From assembly GCA_024235095.1 (NCBI GenBank), contig JACKNC010000001.1, positions 558,001 to 622,000 on the forward strand: a stretch of DNA of 64,000 nt. Reading direction: 5' to 3'. The notes beneath the pieces are model-generated. The model was given only the letters and a program-made list of their open reading frames with translations. It was not told the origin of the DNA and searched no databases. This document shows positions 59,737 to 64,000 of the stretch, piece after piece. A program made the position numbers and the translations under genes. The DNA comes from Gammaproteobacteria bacterium. Its GTDB lineage: Bacteria > Pseudomonadota > Gammaproteobacteria > Competibacterales > Competibacteraceae. Within the stretch, counting starts at the first letter, position 1. Each line of letters starts with the position of its first letter.

Positions 59737-60618
59737 ATGACAGCGCCGATCAGAAAACAGCAATTCAACTTTAATAAACTCCAGAAGCGCCTACGCCGGA
59801 ATGTGGGCCGGGCGATTCAGGATTTCAACATGATCGAGGATGGCGACCGGGTGATGGTGTGCCTGTCCGGCGGCAAGGATTCCTTTGCTATGCTCGATAT
59901 CCTGCGTAACCTGCAAGGGCGGGCGCCGGTGGATTTTGAGCTGGTTGCAGTCAATCTCGACCAGAAACAGCCGGGCTTTCCCGAGCAGGCGCTACCGGCC
60001 TATCTCCGCAGTATCGGCATCCCCTTCCATATCATCGAGCAGGATACCTATAGCGTCGTCAAGCGGGTCATTCCCGAAGGCAAAACGACTTGTGGACTCT
60101 GTTCGCGATTACGGCGAGGAATCCTGTACACCTTCGCCGCTGAGCAGGGCATGACGAAAATCGCGCTGGGCCATCACCGGGATGACATCCTGGAAACCTT
60201 GTTTCTCAACCTGTTTCATGGCGGCAAGCTCAAGGCCATGCCGCCGAAGTTGCTCAGCGATGATGGCCGGCATGTGGTGATCCGTCCGCTGGCTTATTGC
60301 CAGGAGCGCGATTTGGCCGCTTATGCCGAAGTTCGTCAATTCCCAATCATTCCCTGTAACTTATGCGGTTCGCAAGATAATCTGCAACGTCAAGCGATCA
60401 AGGCCATGTTGCGGCAATGGGAGAGACAATTCCCTGGGCGAGTAGAGAACTTGTTTGCTGCACTGCAAAATGTAGCGCTTTCGCATCTGGCGGATATCCG
60501 ATTGTTTGATTTTACTGGACTCGGCGCGCGTAATGGCGGGCAGGCCCCGGATTGGTTGCCGGGGGGGCGTGAAGAGGTGGAAGAACATGCAGATGCATTT
60601 CAAAATGAAACATTGTGA
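59737..60618 (+). CDS. ttcA: tRNA 2-thiocytidine(32) synthetase TtcA
   Basis: 293 residues. The PP-loop ATPase motif SGGKDS is at 44-49, and the Fe-S Cys include C122 and C125 in TTCGLCSRLRRG and a later Cys pair region (IIPCNLCGSQDN). It thiolates cytidine 32 of some tRNAs. It is the normal length, with a C-terminal extension of about 30 acidic residues. A single gene. Confidence 0.95.
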   Translation: MTAPIRKQQFNFNKLQKRLRRNVGRAIQDFNMIEDGDRVMVCLSGGKDSFAMLDILRNLQGRAPVDFELVAVNLDQKQPGFPEQALPAYLRSIGIPFHIIEQDTYSVVKRVIPEGKTTCGLCSRLRRGILYTFAAEQGMTKIALGHHRDDILETLFLNLFHGGKLKAMPPKLLSDDGRHVVIRPLAYCQERDLAAYAEVRQFPIIPCNLCGSQDNLQRQAIKAMLRQWERQFPGRVENLFAALQNVALSHLADIRLFDFTGLGARNGGQAPDWLPGGREEVEEHADAFQNETL

Positions 60619-60715
60619 AAAACACTTGTTTCAAAATTCAATAGTCTTGTCTCTTCTCTGACCTCTTTCTGGCGATTTTAAGTACAGGTAAATCCTGATA
60701 GGTATTTTTTTTCGT

Positions 60716-60738
60716 TGGGCTATTCGCAGGATAGCCCA
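60716..60738. repeat. hairpin in the ttcA / WecA-like spacer
   Basis: An 8-bp perfect stem, TGGGCTAT with ATAGCCCA, and a 7-base loop. A T-run precedes it on the plus strand but none follows, so it is not a standard terminator for ttcA. It lies about 100 bp before the next start codon and may be a 5'-leader structure. Confidence 0.5.
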
Positions 60739-60834
60739 GTGGCGCGGTTTACGAGAGTTAAGATGGCATTTATCTTGCTGATCACGGTTAAAGAGATACC
60801 AGATACCCTGGTATAAGTTTTACGGGATATTGGC

Positions 60835-62268
60835 ATGTTTTGGCATGGGTGGCTGTTGTTGCTGGGCGTTGGCGTGATGACCTCACTGATGGGAACCATT
60901 CTGGGCCGGATGTTTTTCCATTATCTGGTTTTTGATGATGATTCCGGCGAGGTCAAGCAACCTTCTGTCGGTGCGCGGTGCATTGGTGGGTTGGGTATCC
61001 TTGGTGCGGTTTTGATGAGTTTAAAGATGGCCCATGTTCATCAATGGATGAGCAGCGCCGAAGTGGGAGTGGTGGCGAGTAGCGTTTTGTTTCTGTTCGT
61101 CATCGGGGTTGCTGATGATCTTTGGCGATTGAGCTACCGGATGCGCGGTTTGAGCCAGGTATTGGCGACGGGTCTGATGGTGTATGGCGGTGGGATTGTG
61201 CTCGCTGACCTGGGTGAAATCATGCCGAGCATCGCGGTAGAATTAGGATCATTGGCGCCGGTGTTGACAGTGTTTGCGATATTGATGGTGATCCATGCGT
61301 TCAGAAAGATGGATGAGATGGAGAATTTGGCCGGTGCGGTGGCGTTAGTCAGCCTCTTGTTGCTGGCGATAGTGATGCTGGGAGCTGAGCAGCCGCAGTG
61401 GCTGGTTTTGCTGGCGGCTTTGATTTCGGGGGTGGTCGGCGTCCTTGGTTTTAACCTGCTTTGTCGCCTTCGCGGTCGAGCGCTGACGTGGCTCGGTAGT
61501 GGCGGTGCGATGGTGTTGGGGCTGCTGTTGGCCTGGTTGTTGATCGGGATGTCTCAGGGGGCGGCGCGGGTGATTACGCCGATGACCGCTTTGTGGTTAT
61601 TGGCCATCCCGTTGATTGATGTGCTGGCAGTGTTGATTCGGCGCGTCGGACATGGCCAACCGCTGTTCGCGCCTGATCGCTTCCATTTGCATCATTTGTT
61701 GTTGCGCGCAGGGTTCAGAGCGACTGATGCCGTTTTGATGATTGTGCTGTTGCAAGGGCTGTTGGGGGTCGTGGGTCTGGCGGGTTTATTCGAGGGAGTT
61801 GATGAGGGGTGGATGTTGGCCGGGTTTCTGGCGGTCGCTGCAGGATGGGTTTGGGCGGTTTTTCGCACTGAGCGTTGTCTGCCCGCGTTACGGCGCTTGC
61901 AGCACCGGTTGGGGTGGGCGAAAGCGGAGAGTCAGGGCGTGTTCGTCGGTCATTTTGGTCTGGAAGCGGCGGTTCGCGTGGCATGTACCCTGCAAGATGA
62001 AGTCACGGCTGATAGCGAATATGATTTGCAAGTCTATCAACTGGATAAGGATAGCGATGATCCGCGCTTGTATGCGCTTCTGGAGACGCCGTTGGCGGAG
62101 GGGAGCCGGTGTGCGTGGGAGTTGGAGCAACGAGTCAGGCGCTTGAGAAGGAGTTTCAGTACGCTTGAGGGGGTCGAGGTGCGCCAGTACGTGCGTCGCG
62201 CGGAGCATGAGCGGCGGGTGCAGCAACGGATTGTGGCTCAGGATCGGCGGCAGATCGATCATCGCTAG
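60835..62268 (+). CDS. divergent WecA/MraY-family membrane protein with a cytoplasmic C-terminal domain
   Basis: 477 residues. About eleven membrane helices in the first 345 residues follow the polyprenyl-phosphate GlcNAc-1-phosphate transferase pattern: the DD motif (D94, D95), the HLHH motif (H284-H287) and D160 are kept. Other family residues are changed: the Asn-rich NAxNMxDG motif reads HAFRKMDEME, and the Asp of the G-D-x-G-S motif is Ser222. Activity is thus doubtful. A hydrophilic C-terminal domain of about 130 residues is unusual for the family. The context (GH5 and glycosyltransferase genes) points to exopolysaccharide. Alternatives are a regulatory or inactive relative. Confidence 0.72.
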   Translation: MFWHGWLLLLGVGVMTSLMGTILGRMFFHYLVFDDDSGEVKQPSVGARCIGGLGILGAVLMSLKMAHVHQWMSSAEVGVVASSVLFLFVIGVADDLWRLSYRMRGLSQVLATGLMVYGGGIVLADLGEIMPSIAVELGSLAPVLTVFAILMVIHAFRKMDEMENLAGAVALVSLLLLAIVMLGAEQPQWLVLLAALISGVVGVLGFNLLCRLRGRALTWLGSGGAMVLGLLLAWLLIGMSQGAARVITPMTALWLLAIPLIDVLAVLIRRVGHGQPLFAPDRFHLHHLLLRAGFRATDAVLMIVLLQGLLGVVGLAGLFEGVDEGWMLAGFLAVAAGWVWAVFRTERCLPALRRLQHRLGWAKAESQGVFVGHFGLEAAVRVACTLQDEVTADSEYDLQVYQLDKDSDDPRLYALLETPLAEGSRCAWELEQRVRRLRRSFSTLEGVEVRQYVRRAEHERRVQQRIVAQDRRQIDHR

Positions 62269-62446
62269 ACCTGCAGTCGGAGTGACCACCGTTAATAGTC
62301 CTACAGAGAGGAGGGGCGCGGGTTGGTGCGTTCCATATCTCATCCAAGATCACGGGTCAGAACAAACGCGGATCATACAGCCATTTCAAACGAACGCCGG
62401 TCAATGCCTGTTACCTTATGTTGCTATTCACTGATATTTTATACAC

Positions 62447-63523
62447 ATGACTGCTTTTTGCAAATTATTGATAAGGCTAATCTGCATTATCGCTCTGAAT
62501 ACTCTTTTCACTTCGGCTCATTCCACTGAGTGGGGGCCTTTTCGTGGCGCTACTGCGAGCGTCGAAATGAGTGAAAAGGATGTTGCTGACTTTGCCAATC
62601 TTGGCGGCAATCTTTTGCGAATCGGTTTTAATCGAATGCCATTGATGCATAAAGAACCACCTTATGAATTTAACGAAAAAGCTTTTGCAAAGCTCGATCA
62701 GATACTTGACTGGTGTAAGCATTACGGTGTCAAAGTCGTGATTGATCCACATACAATGCCTGGTACTGAACGCAATACAAGCACATCACCAGATGACGAA
62801 ATTTGGCATGATTTTAAGTATCATGATTTGCTCAATAGTCTTTGGGATCGTATTGCCAGACAATACCAAAATCGAAATGATGTCATTGCCGGATATAACC
62901 TGCTGAATGAACCAGCCGCTAGGTTATTGCCGTTTCCAGACGGACCTGCTGACTATAACACATTGATTCGGCGGCTTGTTGAAACCGTGCGCAAACAGGA
63001 CAAGACAACGCCAATTATTATTGAACCTCCTGTTGGCCGTACTGTATTAGGTCTACGAGTGAATAGAATGCAAGGCTTGACCTATCTTGAGCCACTCCTG
63101 TATCCAAATATTATTTACAGTCCACATATGTATGAACCTGGCTCGTTTACCCATCAAGGGGTTAAGGATTTCAAAATCGGCATTAAATATCCTGGCCGCA
63201 TTGGTTTGCGCTATTGGGATAAGGAGGCTTTGCGGAAAACATTGGCGCCAGTGGTAGAATGGCAAAGATTACATCAGGTACCAATTTATATCGGCGAATT
63301 TAGTGCTTCGCGCTATTCAGGCGAGAGCGGCGAGCACTATCTTCGCGATTTGATCGATTTATTCGAGGAGTACGGCTGGAGCTGGACCTATCACGCTTGG
63401 CGAGAAGCGCCGGTGTGGGACACTGAAATTGCGGGTACAGAGAAAGATGACCGAGCCAAGTCGGCTAATGCACCACGCTTGCAACTACTCAGGGATGCTT
63501 TTGCTCGTAACCGCGTTCCTTGA
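62447..63523 (+). CDS. secreted glycoside hydrolase family 5 (cellulase-like)
   Basis: 358 residues. A signal peptide (1 to about 25, ending AHS) is followed by a TIM-barrel GH5 domain. The catalytic pair is E155 (acid/base in NLLNEPA) and E284 (nucleophile in IYIGEFSA), and H102 and H227 lie in PHTMPG and SPHMY. Base composition is clearly lower in G+C than its neighbours (22 of 60 bases at 62821-62880), and codons are A/T-ended, suggesting recent transfer. It may trim an exopolysaccharide, since it sits beside polysaccharide genes. The substrate is unproven. Confidence 0.9.
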   Translation: MTAFCKLLIRLICIIALNTLFTSAHSTEWGPFRGATASVEMSEKDVADFANLGGNLLRIGFNRMPLMHKEPPYEFNEKAFAKLDQILDWCKHYGVKVVIDPHTMPGTERNTSTSPDDEIWHDFKYHDLLNSLWDRIARQYQNRNDVIAGYNLLNEPAARLLPFPDGPADYNTLIRRLVETVRKQDKTTPIIIEPPVGRTVLGLRVNRMQGLTYLEPLLYPNIIYSPHMYEPGSFTHQGVKDFKIGIKYPGRIGLRYWDKEALRKTLAPVVEWQRLHQVPIYIGEFSASRYSGESGEHYLRDLIDLFEEYGWSWTYHAWREAPVWDTEIAGTEKDDRAKSANAPRLQLLRDAFARNRVP

Positions 63524-63534
63524 GAACGCTTTTC

Positions 63535-64000
63535 CTATCTATCGAGCCAGTCCAATAAAAGTTTTTCATACTGACCCAATACCTGATCCCAGGTGAACGC
63601 TTCCTGGAACCGCTGGCGACTGGCGGCACGCATCCGGTTGATTTCATTGTCATCGTCCAGCAGTCGATCCAGTTCCCTTGCACAGTCGTCTTCGTCGGTG
63701 AAGTAGTGAGCGTCGTCCCCTGCAACCCAGCGGTTAAAGCAGTTGTCGTGGGCCAACACCGCATTTCCAGCACCAAGCGCCTCAACCAGCGAGGGATTAG
63801 TGCCACCGACGCGATGCCCGTGAATATAAAGACGGCTGTAGAAACGCAGGGCTTCGACAATGTCCTTATCATAAATTGCTCCGGGGAACAGCACCTCGTT
63901 GCTGGCAGCTTGGCAAACAGCTCGATGGAAGGGTTTACTATCCTGGTAGTGACCCAGCATGACCAGCATTACACTGCGCGGTTTTCGGGAGAAGGCGCGG
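63535..64000 (-). CDS. glycosyltransferase (GT-B, family 1-like), 5' end beyond the window
   Basis: The reading frame is open without a stop to the right edge of the window, so the gene starts further right and only the C-terminal 154 codons are seen. The segment is the donor-binding GT-B domain: YSRLYIHGHRVGGTNPSLVEALGAGNAVLAHD is the sugar-nucleotide motif of family 1-type glycosyltransferases. Convergent with the GH5 gene, 11 bp apart. Probably part of a polysaccharide locus to the right. Confidence 0.8.
   Translation of the reverse strand, partial: RAFSRKPRSVMLVMLGHYQDSKPFHRAVCQAASNEVLFPGAIYDKDIVEALRFYSRLYIHGHRVGGTNPSLVEALGAGNAVLAHDNCFNRWVAGDDAHYFTDEDDCARELDRLLDDDNEINRMRAASRQRFQEAFTWDQVLGQYEKLLLDWLDR

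Noticed and set aside
53903..60468. The 17-base string TGTTTGCTGCACTGCAA at two places (upstream of prkB and within ttcA)
   Set aside because: One copy is in coding sequence and translates normally; a single match of this length is near the level expected by chance in 64 kb.
60716..60738. Terminator of ttcA
   Set aside because: The stem is good but the T-run lies before it on the plus strand rather than after it, so it does not look like an intrinsic terminator.

Overview
This window looks like a chromosomal segment of a gammaproteobacterium, of moderately high G+C except at its right end. The main evidence is the order glmM-tpiA-secG-tRNA-Leu-nuoA, separate nuoC and nuoD genes, a DUF2818 gene after nuoN, and gammaproteobacterial-type CysH, TtcA, MnmG, ThyA (264 aa) and GlmM (445 aa). 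A phosphoribulokinase, a phasin-like protein and SCO/PCu(A)C copper delivery suggest a respiring organism that may fix CO2 and store polyhydroxyalkanoate (Chromatiales- or Competibacter-like). The genus cannot be fixed from the sequence alone. No rRNA, CRISPR array, phage or transposase gene was seen.

Layout. 1-5.5 kb: 3' part of an Hsp70-family gene and a zinc-ribbon protein, a ComB-like phosphatase, an Atm1-type ABC exporter, a membrane-anchored cytochrome c5 with a clear terminator, tRNA-Arg(CCG) and a small lipoprotein. 5.5-14 kb: a PEP mutase/isocitrate lyase family enzyme, then a six-gene minus-strand operon for a hydrogenase-4-like membrane complex whose large subunit has lost the NiFe ligands (an Ehr-type complex), headed by a small XRE regulator. 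14-20 kb: malic enzyme, SulP transporter, thymidylate synthase and a broken IclR regulator. 20-26 kb: a minus-strand signalling cassette: DUF6489 protein, lone receiver, a membrane PAS/pseudokinase fused to a DnaQ-like exonuclease, a two-helix membrane protein, and a CbrA-like symporter-histidine kinase. 26-36 kb: mnmG, cysH, Cu chaperones, DegV, DgkA, an isolated gcvPB, and the DUF3501 / Fe-S protein / rubrerythrin set. 36-54 kb: glmM, tpiA, secG, tRNA-Leu(GAG) and the complete 14-gene nuoA-N operon. 54-64 kb: prkB, an EamA exporter, a giant DUF349 protein, a phasin-HhH protein, a DUF465 protein, ttcA, a divergent WecA-like membrane protein, a GH5 glycosidase and the end of a glycosyltransferase gene running off the window.

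How it fits together. Two complex-I-related proton/ion-pumping machines lie about 25 kb apart: canonical NADH:quinone oxidoreductase (Nuo) and the Ehr complex, which has a quinone-side-like Fe-S small subunit but neither a NiFe site nor any ferredoxin or NADH module nearby. The most unusual items are the Ehr operon, the 97-bp palindromic element inserted in frame in its large-subunit gene, and the exonuclease fused to a sensor in which the phospho-accepting histidine is replaced by glutamate.
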